Positions 25,450 to 34,267 of a DNA stretch of 64,000 bases are shown here, in pieces. How positions within the stretch are numbered: the stretch's first letter is position 1; the number at the start of each line of letters is the position of its first letter. The DNA is taken from NCBI RefSeq assembly GCF_016482685.1, contig NZ_JACYHF010000010.1, positions 62,001 to 126,000 of the forward strand. The letters are read 5' to 3'. The stretch comes from Streptomyces sp. DSM 110735 (GTDB taxonomy: Bacteria > Actinomycetota > Actinomycetes > Streptomycetales > Streptomycetaceae). The position numbers and the translations under genes were made by a program. The notes beneath the pieces are model-generated. The model worked only from the letters and a program-made list of their open reading frames with translations. It searched no databases and was not told where the DNA came from.

Positions 25450-26468
25450 CGTCCAAAGAGGCTCTCGCGCATCCCGCGTCGAGCGCCGAGGCCGCGCCCG
25501 GCACCCCGCCGGGCGCGGCCCGGGGCGCTCGGGACCGCGGTGCGCCGGCCGCGCCCGTCTCCTGGCGCAGCCGGCTCTACCGCTGGGACACCAAGGCGTC
25601 GCCGTACGCGTTCGTGTCCCCCTTCTTCCTGCTGTTCGCGGCGTTCACCCTGGTCCCGCTGCTCTACACGGCCTGGTACTCGCTGCACGACGTACAGCTC
25701 TCGGCGCTCGACCACCAGTCCTGGACCGGTTTCGCGAACTACCGCAACCTGCTCTCCTCGGAGTTCTTCTGGAACGCGCTGGAGAACACCTTCACCATCG
25801 GTGTGATCTCCACGGTCCCGCAGTTGCTGGCGGCGCTCTGGCTCGCCCACATGCTGAACTACCGGCTGCGCGGTTCGACCGTGTGGCGCGTGGTGATGCT
25901 GACGCCGTACGCCACCTCGGTCGCGGCGGCGACGCTCGTCTTCACGCTGCTGTACTCGTGGGACGGCGGCATGGTGAACTGGATTCTGCACTTCTTCGGT
26001 GTGAACCCGGTCAACTGGCGCGAATCCGACTGGGGTTCGCAGTTCGCGGTGTCCACGATCGTCGTCTGGCGCTGGACCGGCTACAACGCGCTGATCTATC
26101 TCGCCGCGATGCAGGCGATCCCGGCGGACCTGTACGAGTCGGCGGCGCTGGACGGAGCCAACCGCTGGCAGCAGTTCCGGCACGTGACCATCCCGCAGCT
26201 CAGGCCGACGGTGCTGTTCACCATCGTGGTCTCCACCATCGGCTCCACCCAGCTCTTCGGTGAGCCGCTGCTGTTCGGCGGGGTCAGCGGGTCCAAGGGC
26301 GGCTCGGAGCACCAGTACCAGACGCTCGGTCTGTACATGTACGACCAGGGCTGGATCATCGGCAACCTCGGCAAGGCGTCCGCCATCGCGTGGTCGATGT
26401 TCCTGATCCTGCTGATCGTCGCGGCGGTCAACCTGCTGTTCACCCGATGGCTGAGGAAGTCCCAATGA
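25446..26468 (+). CDS. cebF: Cellobiose ABC transporter permease
   Basis: Inner-membrane permease of 340 residues with six predicted helices after a 45-residue cytosolic tail. The EAA loop that docks the ATPase is YESAALDGANRWQQFRHVTI. GTG 25446 overlaps the cebE stop (GTGA) and the stop overlaps the cebG ATG (ATGA). No ATPase gene is present in the operon; in Streptomyces the shared ATPase MsiK, encoded elsewhere, powers this transporter. Confidence 0.93.
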   Translation: MTSKEALAHPASSAEAAPGTPPGAARGARDRGAPAAPVSWRSRLYRWDTKASPYAFVSPFFLLFAAFTLVPLLYTAWYSLHDVQLSALDHQSWTGFANYRNLLSSEFFWNALENTFTIGVISTVPQLLAALWLAHMLNYRLRGSTVWRVVMLTPYATSVAAATLVFTLLYSWDGGMVNWILHFFGVNPVNWRESDWGSQFAVSTIVVWRWTGYNALIYLAAMQAIPADLYESAALDGANRWQQFRHVTIPQLRPTVLFTIVVSTIGSTQLFGEPLLFGGVSGSKGGSEHQYQTLGLYMYDQGWIIGNLGKASAIAWSMFLILLIVAAVNLLFTRWLRKSQ

Positions 26469-27364
26469 CCACCAGTGAACTGACCCTGCCGAAGGCGGCG
26501 AAGCCGGTGCCCTCGCCCGGGCGGCGCCGGGTCACGGGCGCGGGCAAGCAGTTGCACGCGGGCCCGGTGACGTACGTGGCGCTGACCGTGTTCGCGCTTG
26601 TCTCGCTGGCGCCGCTGGTGTGGACGGCGATCGCCGCCTCGCGCACCGACCGGCGGCTCGCGCAGACCCCGCCGCCGCTGTGGTTCGGCGGCAATCTGTT
26701 CAAGAACCTCCAGGCGGCGTGGGAGCAGGCGGGGCTCGGCACCGCGATGCTCAACTCGCTGCTGGTGGCGAGCACGATCACCGTGAGCACGGTGGTCTTC
26801 GCGACGCTGGCCGGGTTCGCCTTCGCCAAGCTGCGGTTCCGCTTCTCGGGGCTGCTGCTCCTGCTGACCGTGGGCACGATGATGATCCCGCCGCAGCTCG
26901 CGGTCGTCCCGCTGTATCTGTGGATGAGCGACTTCGGCTGGTCGAACCAGCTCCAGACGGTGATCCTGCCGAGCCTGGTGACCGCGTTCGGCACGTTCTT
27001 CATGCGGCAGTACCTGGTGCAGGCGCTGCCGACGGAGCTGATCGAGGCGGCGCGGGTGGACGGGGCGAGCAGTCTGCGGATCATCTGGCACGTGGTCTTC
27101 CCGGCCGCGCGGCCCGCGATGGCGGTGCTCGGGCTGCTGACCTTCGTGTTCGCCTGGAACGACTTCCTGTGGCCGATCATCGCCCTGAACCAGCAGAACC
27201 CCACCGTGCAGGTAGCCCTGAACTCGCTCGGCACCGGCTATGTCCCGGACCAGTCGGTGATCATGGCGGGCGCGCTGCTTGGCACGCTGCCGCTGCTGAT
27301 CGCCTTCCTGCTGTTCGGCAAGCAGATCGTGGGCGGCATCATGCAGGGCGCGATCAAGGGCTGA
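26465..27364 (+). CDS. cebG: Cellobiose ABC transporter permease
   Basis: Second permease subunit, 299 residues, with six membrane segments and the EAA loop LIEAARVDGASSLRIIWHVV. It forms the channel with CebF. ATG 26465 is coupled to the cebF stop. A 9-bp hairpin at 27379-27406 separates it from bglC. Confidence 0.93.
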   Translation: MTTSELTLPKAAKPVPSPGRRRVTGAGKQLHAGPVTYVALTVFALVSLAPLVWTAIAASRTDRRLAQTPPPLWFGGNLFKNLQAAWEQAGLGTAMLNSLLVASTITVSTVVFATLAGFAFAKLRFRFSGLLLLLTVGTMMIPPQLAVVPLYLWMSDFGWSNQLQTVILPSLVTAFGTFFMRQYLVQALPTELIEAARVDGASSLRIIWHVVFPAARPAMAVLGLLTFVFAWNDFLWPIIALNQQNPTVQVALNSLGTGYVPDQSVIMAGALLGTLPLLIAFLLFGKQIVGGIMQGAIKG

Positions 27365-27378
27365 CCGGTTCCGCTCCG

Positions 27379-27406
27379 GGGGCCGGGTCAGCGTCGCCCC
27401 GGCCCC
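27379..27406 (+). terminator. Hairpin between cebG and bglC
   Basis: GGGGCCGGG (27379-27387) pairs with CCCGGCCCC (27398-27406), followed by a pyrimidine-rich stretch. It may lower readthrough so that bglC is expressed less than cebEFG or from its own promoter. Confidence 0.5.
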
Positions 27407-27475
27407 TTCTCCCCTTCCCCAAGGTTCCCCAGGTTCCCCCAGGTCTTGCCGACTCTCGGTCTTCCCGACTCTCGA

Positions 27476-27489
27476 TGGGAGCGCTTCCA
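27476..27489. promoter_or_regulatory. CebR operator overlapping the bglC start codon
   Basis: TGGGAGCGCTTCCA differs from the perfect CebR palindrome by one base. Its last base is the A of the bglC ATG, so the operator also contains the GGGAG ribosome binding site. Confidence 0.88.
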
Positions 27490-28988
27490 TGCCCGACTCC
27501 TCCCCCACCGCCTCGCCGGTCACCTCCCCCACCGACTCCCCCGCCGCCTCGCCGGTCACCTCCGCCGCCACCTCCCCGGTGACCTTCCCGCCCGGCTTCC
27601 TCTGGGGCGCCGCGACCTCCGCGTACCAGATCGAGGGGGCGGTGCGCGAGGGCGGCCGTACGCCGTCGATCTGGGACACCTTCAGCCATACGCCCGGCAA
27701 GACGGCGGGCGGGGAGACCGGTGACACCGCCGTCGACCACTACCACCGCTTCCGCGAGGACGTGGCCCTCATGGCGGACCTGGGTCTCGGTGCCTACCGG
27801 TTCTCCGTCTCCTGGCCGCGCGTGCAGCCGACCGGGCGGGGTCCGGCCGTCCAGATCGGTCTGGACTTCTACCGCCGCCTGGTCGACGAGCTCCTGGAGA
27901 AGGGCATCCAGCCCGCCGTCACCCTCTACCACTGGGACCTCCCCCAGGAGCTGGAGGACGCGGGCGGCTGGCCCGAGCGCGACACCGCCCACCGCTTCGC
28001 GGAGTACGCGCAGTTGGTCGGCGAGGCGCTCGGTGACCGCGTGGAGAACTGGATCACCCTCAACGAGCCCTGGTGCAGCGCCTTCCTGGGTTACGGCTCC
28101 GGCGTCCACGCCCCCGGCCGCACCGACCCGGTGGCCACCCTGAAGGCGGCCCACCATCTCAACCTCGCGCACGGACTCGGCACCTCGGCGCTGCGCGCGG
28201 CGATGCCCGCCCGCAACAAGGTCGCGATCAGCCTCAACTCGGCGGTCGTACGCCCGCTGTCGCAGAGCCCGGCCGACCTCGAAGCCGCCCGCCGCATCGA
28301 CGACCTCGCCAACGGCGTCTTCCACGGTCCGCTGCTGCGCGGCGCCTACCCGGACTCGCTGCTGAAGGCGACCTCCCGGCTGACCGACTGGTCCTTCGTG
28401 CTCGACGGCGACCTGCGCACCGCCAACGCCCCGCTGGACGCGCTCGGTCTCAACTACTACAGCCCCGCCCTCGTCTCGGCCGCCGAAGGCGAGCTGAAGG
28501 GACCGCGCGCCGACGGTCACGGCGCGAGCGAGCACTCTCCCTGGCCCGCCGCCGACGACGTCCTCTTCCACCAGACCCCGGGCGAGCGCACCGAGATGGG
28601 CTGGACCGTCGACCCGAGCGGACTGTACGACCTGCTCATGCGCTACACCCGCGAGGCACCGGGGCTGCCGCTCTACATCACCGAGAACGGCGCCGCCTAC
28701 GACGACAAGCCCGACGCCGACGGCCGCGTGCACGACCCCGAGCGCGTCGCCTATCTGCACGGTCACCTCTCCGCCGTACGCCGGGCGCTGGCCGACGGCG
28801 CCGATGTGCGCGGGTACTACCTGTGGTCCCTGATGGACAACTTCGAGTGGTCCTACGGCTACGAGAAGCGGTTCGGCGCGGTGTACGTGGACTACGCGAC
28901 GCTGGAGCGCACGCCGAAGTCGAGCGCGCGGTGGTACGCGGAGGTGGCGCGCACGGGCGCGCTGCCGACGGTGGAGTCGGCGGGCTGA
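27489..28988 (+). CDS. bglC: Beta-glucosidase, GH1
   Basis: GH1 beta-glucosidase, 499 residues, that splits imported cellobiose to glucose in the cytosol. The acid/base Glu is in TLNEPW and the nucleophile Glu in YITENGAAYDD; the N-terminal FLWGAATSAYQIEGA is the GH1 signature. Before it is an unusual Ser/Pro/Thr-rich tail of about 35 residues with two copies of ASPVTS. ATG 27489 lies inside a CebR operator. Under CebR control together with cebEFG. Confidence 0.95.
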   Translation: MPDSSPTASPVTSPTDSPAASPVTSAATSPVTFPPGFLWGAATSAYQIEGAVREGGRTPSIWDTFSHTPGKTAGGETGDTAVDHYHRFREDVALMADLGLGAYRFSVSWPRVQPTGRGPAVQIGLDFYRRLVDELLEKGIQPAVTLYHWDLPQELEDAGGWPERDTAHRFAEYAQLVGEALGDRVENWITLNEPWCSAFLGYGSGVHAPGRTDPVATLKAAHHLNLAHGLGTSALRAAMPARNKVAISLNSAVVRPLSQSPADLEAARRIDDLANGVFHGPLLRGAYPDSLLKATSRLTDWSFVLDGDLRTANAPLDALGLNYYSPALVSAAEGELKGPRADGHGASEHSPWPAADDVLFHQTPGERTEMGWTVDPSGLYDLLMRYTREAPGLPLYITENGAAYDDKPDADGRVHDPERVAYLHGHLSAVRRALADGADVRGYYLWSLMDNFEWSYGYEKRFGAVYVDYATLERTPKSSARWYAEVARTGALPTVESAG

Positions 28989-29045
28989 GCCCTCGCCCGT
29001 CCGGGCGGACTGCAAGGCGGTACGGCTGTACGGCTGTACGGCGAA

Positions 29046-29074
29046 GGCCCGGCGGTGTGTGTCACCGCCGGGCC
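29046..29074 (+). terminator. Terminator after bglC
   Basis: A 12-bp perfect GC stem (29046-29057 with 29063-29074) with a five-base loop, 57 bases after the stop. Just upstream, GTACGGCT is repeated three times at 29018-29041. Confidence 0.75.
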
Positions 29075-29155
29075 CCCGGGTCATCGGTCGCCGTCAGCCG
29101 CCGATCCGTTTCCGCCGATCGGCGCTCCTCTGATCAGTCCCCCCTGATCAGCAGG

Positions 29156-30595
29156 TCAGTTGTAGGCCGCGAACGCCTTGGAGAAGGCGAACTTGTCCTG
29201 GTTGATGGAGCTGCACGTGGCGTCGGCGGTGGGCTTGGTGCCGCCGTCGCACTGCTTGTCGCGGGTGCCGGACCACATGGACAGCGCGCCCAGGCCCTTG
29301 GACTTGGCGAAGTTCACGAGCTGGGTGGCGTCCTCGACCTTGAAGATCTCGGAGGCGACGTCGTTGACGCCGATCATCGGGGTGACCGCGACGGTCTTCC
29401 ATGCGTCCTCCTCGGAGAGACCGAGAACGCCCTTGATCTGCGCCTGGGTGGCGGTGGCGGCCTGCTCGGCCAGGTCGCCCATGTCGCCGCTGAACGCCGG
29501 ACCGTAGTCCATCGCCATGATGTTGACGGCGTCGACGCGCACGCCGTTGGACTTGGCGTCGGAGAGCAGGTTGACGCCGTCCTGGGTCAGACCCTGGGGC
29601 ATCACCGGGAGGGTGAAGGAGACGTTCAGGTCGGGGTGGGCGGCCTGGAGCTTGGCGATCGCCTGGGCGCGGCGGGTGTTGGCCGCGGCGTTGGGCAGCG
29701 TGGCGCCCTCGATGTCGAAGTCGACCTTGGTGAGCTTGAAGGCGTCCACGGCCTTGCCGTAGGCAGCAGCCAGCGCGTCGGCGGAGGAGCAGGTGGTGGC
29801 CAGCTCGGTGCCGGTGGCGCCGCCGAAGGAGACCCGGACGTCGCCGCCCTTGGCGCGCAGGGCGCCGATCTGCGAGGCAACGCCGTCGGCGGTCAGGTCG
29901 GAGACACCGCCGAACTTGGGGGTGCAGCCGCCACCGTCGGTGACGAAGGCGAGGTTGAAGTTCTTCACGCCCGTGGCGTCGGCGGTGCCGACGAGGTCGA
30001 AGGCGGGGTAGAGCGAGGTGTCCACGTACGGCGCGAAGCCGGCGCTCTTGGTGGTGCCGCTGCCCGTGCTCTGGGTGGGGGCGGGGGTGTCGCTCTTGGT
30101 GGGGGCGGGCTGGGTGGGCTCGGCCGAGGGGGTGTCCGTGGGGCGGCCGCTCGGCTCGGGGGTGGCGGTGGAGTCGGCGGAACACGAGGTGCCGTCGATC
30201 TGGCAGCCGGTGGGGTCGCCGCCGCCGTTGACCACGAAACCGACGGTGAGGGACTTGCCGGGGGCGATGCCCTCGTCCCACTTGGCGGCCTTCACGGTGA
30301 CGTGCTGTCCGCTGACGCTGGAGTCGGCGTTCCACAGGGAGCTGAGCTTGGCGCCCTGGGGGAGGTCGAACTCCAGGGTCCAGGACTTCTCGGTCTGGTC
30401 GGTGTCGTTGGAGATGACGTACTGGCCGCTGTAGCCGGAGGACCAGTCGCTGTTCTTGGTGTAGACGGCGCCGACACCGGCCGCGTGGGCGATTCCGGTC
30501 ACGAAGAAGGCGCCGCCACCGGCGACGGCCGCGGCGACGATGCCGCCTATCGCCTTGTTCCTGCCGCTGATCCTGCGCCGGTGCGTGCTGCTCAT
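29156..30595 (-). CDS. Secreted chitinase, CBM2 plus GH18
   Basis: Extracellular chitinase of 479 residues. A signal peptide (about 1-38, ending AHAAG) is followed by a CBM2-type carbohydrate module (SSGYSGQYVISNDT, SLWNADSSVSG), a Thr/Pro/Ser linker around 145-185, and a GH18 barrel. The catalytic DxxDxDxE motif appears as KVDFDIEGA, with Glu as the acid/base. It hydrolyses chitin to oligosaccharides. A DasR-like site lies 136 bases upstream of the start at 30731-30746. The combination with bglC fits a saprophytic lifestyle. Confidence 0.9.
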   Translation of the reverse strand: MSSTHRRRISGRNKAIGGIVAAAVAGGGAFFVTGIAHAAGVGAVYTKNSDWSSGYSGQYVISNDTDQTEKSWTLEFDLPQGAKLSSLWNADSSVSGQHVTVKAAKWDEGIAPGKSLTVGFVVNGGGDPTGCQIDGTSCSADSTATPEPSGRPTDTPSAEPTQPAPTKSDTPAPTQSTGSGTTKSAGFAPYVDTSLYPAFDLVGTADATGVKNFNLAFVTDGGGCTPKFGGVSDLTADGVASQIGALRAKGGDVRVSFGGATGTELATTCSSADALAAAYGKAVDAFKLTKVDFDIEGATLPNAAANTRRAQAIAKLQAAHPDLNVSFTLPVMPQGLTQDGVNLLSDAKSNGVRVDAVNIMAMDYGPAFSGDMGDLAEQAATATQAQIKGVLGLSEEDAWKTVAVTPMIGVNDVASEIFKVEDATQLVNFAKSKGLGALSMWSGTRDKQCDGGTKPTADATCSSINQDKFAFSKAFAAYN

Positions 30596-30730
30596 GCGCG
30601 TGCCTGTCTTTCGTAGCGGGGTGGGGGGTGGTGAGGCAGCACGCTACCGATGCGGAATCGGGCAATCGGCTTGATAGGGACGGCCGTTCGAGACCTTAGG
30701 GTGCGCTTAAGGAAGAGATCGGGAGCGGTT

Positions 30731-30746
30731 AAAGGTCGAGACCAAT
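30731..30746. promoter_or_regulatory. Possible DasR (dre) site for the chitinase gene
   Basis: AAAGGTCGAGACCAAT contains GGTC-GA-GACC and agrees with the dre consensus AGTGGTCTAGACCACT at about 12 of 16 positions. A second GTTCGAGACCTT lies at 30686-30697. Paired GGTCnnGACC-like repeats are known in Streptomyces chitinase promoters. Not tested. Confidence 0.5.
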
Positions 30747-30815
30747 ACGCCGGATTCGTGGTCTCCCGGCCGCCTCGGCGGTGTCACGGCGGCGCTCCTC
30801 GGGGCGGTCCGTCCG

Positions 30816-32192
30816 TCAGCGCAGCGCGGGCGTGCGCCTGCGGCGCCGCTCGGTGCCCCGGTGGCCGCGCCGGTCCGGCTTGCGGCCGTCGAGCTGGAGC
30901 CAGATGCGCACCTCGGTACCGCCGAGGACCGAGGAGCCGATCCGGACGTCGCCGCCGGTGGACTCCGCCAGCCTGCGGACTATGTCCAGCCCGAGACCCG
31001 TCGAGCCCGCCGTGCCGGAACCCTGGCCACGCGCCATGGCGGTCTCCGGGTCGGCTATGCCGGTGCCCGCGTCGGAGACGAGCACGATCACCGCGTCGTC
31101 GGCGTTGTGCACGTCCACCGCGAAAGCCGTTCCCTCCGTGGTGTGCCGGAAAACATTGCCGAGCAGGGCGTCGAGAGCAGCGGCGAGGTCGGCGCGGGCG
31201 ACAGGGACGCGTACCGGACGCTCGGCGCCCGCGACCCGCCACTTGCGACCCTCGTCCTCGGCCAGCGCGGACCAGAACTCCATGCGCTCGCGCACCACTT
31301 CGGCCGCGTCGCAGCCCGTGCCAGGGCCCGCGGCGGCCGTCTGCGGCTTGGCCTCGCGGGCGGTGCGGATGATGGTGTCCACCTCGCCCTCCAGTTGGGC
31401 GACGGCGGCGCGGGTCTGGTCGGCGGCGGCTCCGGCGCCGAGCGATGCCGCGTTCAGCCGGAGCACGGTGAGCGGGGTGCGCAGCCGGTGCGAGAGGTCG
31501 GCGGCCAGCTCGCGCTCGTTGGCGAGGAGCTGGACGACCTGGTCGGCCATGGAGTTGAACGCGACGGCGGCGAGCCGGAGTTCGGTCGGACCGTCCTCGG
31601 GCACCCGGGCGCCGAGGTGCCCCTCGCCCAGTTCGCGCGCCCCCTCCACGAGCCGTCGCGCGGGGCGCACCATGCGCACCCCGAGCCGGTCGGCGACCGC
31701 GACGGAACCGGCGATCAGCGCGATGCCGACGGCGGCGAGCACCGCCCAGGCCGTGCCGACGCCGTTGCTCATCTCGGCCTCCGGCACCCACACCTCGACC
31801 ACCGCGATGGCACCGGAGCCGAGCGCGACGGGCTGGAGCAGCGCGGAACCGCCGGGCACCTCGGCGGTGGAGGCACGGCCCATCCGGCGCACCGCCTCGA
31901 TGTCGCGGGCGGCTGCCCGGCCGTGCCCCAGGTCGGTGGCGGCGCGGCCGTCCTCGGCGGGCAGGTGCACGGCCATGCCGGACTCGACCCCGGCGGCGGC
32001 CACCACCCGCTCCAGCTTGTCCCGGTCGGTCGTGATGGACAGCGCGGGAGCGACGGCGGCCGCCTCGCGCTCGGCGTTGGAGAACGCGCGGTCGCGGGCC
32101 ATCTCCTGGACGACCAGACCGAGCGGCACGGCGAAGGCGACGACGACCATCGTGGTGACCGCGAGACACACCTTGACCAGGGCCCATCTCAT
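30816..32192 (-). CDS. Two-component sensor histidine kinase
   Basis: Membrane sensor kinase of 458 residues. It has an N-terminal membrane helix (about 8-30), an extracellular domain of about 110 residues, a second helix (about 150-172) and a HAMP region. The HisKA box is LSHRLRTPLTVLRL, and the ATPase boxes are LLGNVFRHT (N), SDAGTGIADPE (G1) and GSTGLGLDIVRR (G2). Its ATG overlaps the regulator's stop (ATGA), so the pair is coupled. The signal is unknown. Confidence 0.92.
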   Translation of the reverse strand: MRWALVKVCLAVTTMVVVAFAVPLGLVVQEMARDRAFSNAEREAAAVAPALSITTDRDKLERVVAAAGVESGMAVHLPAEDGRAATDLGHGRAAARDIEAVRRMGRASTAEVPGGSALLQPVALGSGAIAVVEVWVPEAEMSNGVGTAWAVLAAVGIALIAGSVAVADRLGVRMVRPARRLVEGARELGEGHLGARVPEDGPTELRLAAVAFNSMADQVVQLLANERELAADLSHRLRTPLTVLRLNAASLGAGAAADQTRAAVAQLEGEVDTIIRTAREAKPQTAAAGPGTGCDAAEVVRERMEFWSALAEDEGRKWRVAGAERPVRVPVARADLAAALDALLGNVFRHTTEGTAFAVDVHNADDAVIVLVSDAGTGIADPETAMARGQGSGTAGSTGLGLDIVRRLAESTGGDVRIGSSVLGGTEVRIWLQLDGRKPDRRGHRGTERRRRRTPALR

Positions 32193-32896
32193 CGCGGCGA
32201 CTCCCCCGCGAGCGGCGGCTCCAGCTTCACGCCGACCCCGCGCAGGGTGTGCAGATAGCGCGGGCGGGCTGCCGTCTCGCCCAACTTGCGTCTGAGCCAG
32301 GAGAGATGGACGTCGATGGTCTGGTCGTCGCCGTACGACTGCTGCCAGACCTCGGCGAGCAGTTCCTTGCGCGGGACGACCACGCCGGGGCGCCCGGCGA
32401 GGAAGGCGAGCAGGTCGAACTCCCGGCGTGTCAGGTCCAGTCGGCTGCCGTCCAGCTCCGCCTGGCGGCGCAGCGGGTCGACGGTCAGACCGCCGACCCG
32501 GATCACCGCCGGGGGCGGTGCCTCCCCGCCGCCGGAGCGGGCGCGGCGCAGCACGGCGGCGATGCGGGCGGAGAGGTGCTCGACGGAGAACGGCTTGGTC
32601 AGATAGTCGTCCGCACCGGCGTTGAGCAGCCGGACGATCTCCGTCTCGTCGTCCCGCGCGGTCGCGATGATCACCGGCACGTCGGTGATGCCGCGCAGCA
32701 TCTTCAGCGCCTCGGAGCCGTCCAGGTCCGGCAGTCCGAGGTCGAGTATGACCACGTCGAACCGGAAGTGGGCGACCTCGCGCAGCGCCTCCAGCGCCGT
32801 GCCCACGCTGCGCACGGTGTGGGCGGCGTCGGTGAGATGCCTGATGAGCGCCGAGCGGACGAACTGATCGTCCTCGACCACGAGCACACTTGCCAT
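32189..32896 (-). CDS. OmpR-family response regulator
   Basis: A 235-residue regulator with a receiver domain (phospho-acceptor Asp52 in VILDLGLPD, Lys in YLTKPF) and a winged-helix DNA-binding domain (LTRREFDLLAFLA, DVHLSWLRRKLG). ATG 32896 was chosen because the receiver fold starts at once (ASVLVVEDD); upstream in-frame codons only add unrelated sequence. It is first in the operon, ahead of its kinase. Targets unknown. Confidence 0.94.
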   Translation of the reverse strand: MASVLVVEDDQFVRSALIRHLTDAAHTVRSVGTALEALREVAHFRFDVVILDLGLPDLDGSEALKMLRGITDVPVIIATARDDETEIVRLLNAGADDYLTKPFSVEHLSARIAAVLRRARSGGGEAPPPAVIRVGGLTVDPLRRQAELDGSRLDLTRREFDLLAFLAGRPGVVVPRKELLAEVWQQSYGDDQTIDVHLSWLRRKLGETAARPRYLHTLRGVGVKLEPPLAGESPR

Positions 32897-32998
32897 GCGC
32901 CGCACCGTACGCCATGCGGACGAGCCGGGTCGTGGCCTGTGGACAACTCCCTGTGGACAACTAGGGCCCCGTGCGCGGCCGGTGGCGGCTGAGGCAGT

Positions 32999-33544
32999 AT
33001 GGCCCCGATGCGCAGAGGACTCGTACACGTACTGGCGTGGCTGCTCGCCACGGGAGCGGCGGTTGCCCTCTCCTGGTGGGGCGTGCACACGGTCATGGCG
33101 GGCACGGCGTACGACCCGCCGCGCGCCGTCCCGATCACGGCCGCCGAGGCAGCCGCCGCCCATGCCTCACCGTCCCCGCCCGCCACGAGCCGCCCGTCCC
33201 CGAGGTCCGGCGGCACCCCCCGCGCGGCGACCCCCACCCCGTCCCGCCCCCCGGTCCGTACGACCACCCCTTCCTCCAAACCGACCCCCTCCTCCCCCAC
33301 GACCTCGGCTCCCGCTCCGGCGGGCGACGTCAAGCCGTACGACACCCCCGGTGGCCGCGCGGTCTTCGACGTGGGACCGGCCAGTGCCACCCTCGTCTCC
33401 GCGTCCCCGGGGACCGGCTGGTCGATGCAGGTGTGGAAGACGGAGACCTGGATCCGGGTCGAGTTCAGCCGCAGCACGGACCGCGTGACGGTCTTCTGCG
33501 ACTGGCACGACGGTCCGCCGCACGTGGACGTACAGACGTACTGA
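32999..33544 (+). CDS. Membrane-anchored or secreted hypothetical protein
   Basis: A 181-residue protein with an N-terminal hydrophobic segment (HVLAWLLATGAAVALSW), a long Pro/Ser/Thr-rich linker (about 50-110) and a C-terminal beta-type domain of about 70 residues (VFDVGPASATLVSASP, ending HVDVQTY) with one Cys. No family recognised. Divergent from the two-component operon with a 102-base gap. Start ATG 32999 or 33008. Confidence 0.65.
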   Translation: MAPMRRGLVHVLAWLLATGAAVALSWWGVHTVMAGTAYDPPRAVPITAAEAAAAHASPSPPATSRPSPRSGGTPRAATPTPSRPPVRTTTPSSKPTPSSPTTSAPAPAGDVKPYDTPGGRAVFDVGPASATLVSASPGTGWSMQVWKTETWIRVEFSRSTDRVTVFCDWHDGPPHVDVQTY

Positions 33545-33582
33545 TCGACGGTCACCGTCCGCCCGGCGGCGAGAATGGCGCC

Positions 33583-34257
33583 ATGACGCAGACGCGCCCC
33601 TGGACGTACGACGGCACCGAGCTGGACTGGCTCCACGACCGGCTCGGCCGCCCGGAGCCCGGTCCTGGGCACGTGGTGTCCGAGCTGGTGCCGAGCGGGT
33701 TCGAGGCGTACGTGCGGATCTTCCACCGCTTCGAGGCGACGGACGGATCGGGTCACGACCGCACCTGGCGGGCGTGGGCCGAGGATTCGGGCGTCCCCTT
33801 CTGCGCCGAACTGTCCCACCACTGGCTGCGGAACGCGGACGACGGTGCGGAACACCCGCTCTGGACGGCCGAGTCCGGCGCGCTCGACAGCGGCAGCCGA
33901 CGGACGCTCGCCCGCGTGCTCGCCGAGGTGTCAGGTGACCAGCCGGTCCACTTCGCCTACGATCTCGCGGCGTTGCTCTGGGGCGAGGACGAACCACTCG
34001 TCCGTACCGGGACTTTGACGGAACTGGCGAGCGTGCGGGAGGCGGTGCGGGACGCGGTCGGGGACAGTGGACCGGAGTTCCGGTGGCCGCGGGACCGCGA
34101 TTGGGTGGTCACCACCGACTACGACCTGCTGTCGACCTACGTCGGCTGCTCGGCGGAGACGGCCCGACTGCTGCTGGACGAACCCGCGCTCGAAACCCTG
34201 CCGGTCACTCCGCCGACCCGCGTCGACCGGGACACCGTGCCGCCGCGAAACCCCTGA
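33583..34257 (+). CDS. Hypothetical protein
   Basis: A 224-residue soluble protein, Trp- and acidic-rich (WTYDGTELDWLHDRLGRPEP, RDRDWVVTTDYDLLSTYVG). It resembles a widespread actinobacterial family of unknown function whose middle contains ELSHHWLRN. It begins 38 bases after the previous gene, so they may be cotranscribed. No catalytic motif can be named. Confidence 0.6.
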   Translation: MTQTRPWTYDGTELDWLHDRLGRPEPGPGHVVSELVPSGFEAYVRIFHRFEATDGSGHDRTWRAWAEDSGVPFCAELSHHWLRNADDGAEHPLWTAESGALDSGSRRTLARVLAEVSGDQPVHFAYDLAALLWGEDEPLVRTGTLTELASVREAVRDAVGDSGPEFRWPRDRDWVVTTDYDLLSTYVGCSAETARLLLDEPALETLPVTPPTRVDRDTVPPRNP

Positions 34258-34267
34258 GACCGAGCGG

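Noticed and set aside
29016..29042. Short repeats GTACGGCT after bglC
   Set aside because: Three eight-base copies just before a terminator; too short to support a function.
28073..30616. 847-codon plus-strand frame over bglC and the chitinase gene
   Set aside because: It is out of frame with bglC and antisense to the chitinase, both with full catalytic motifs.
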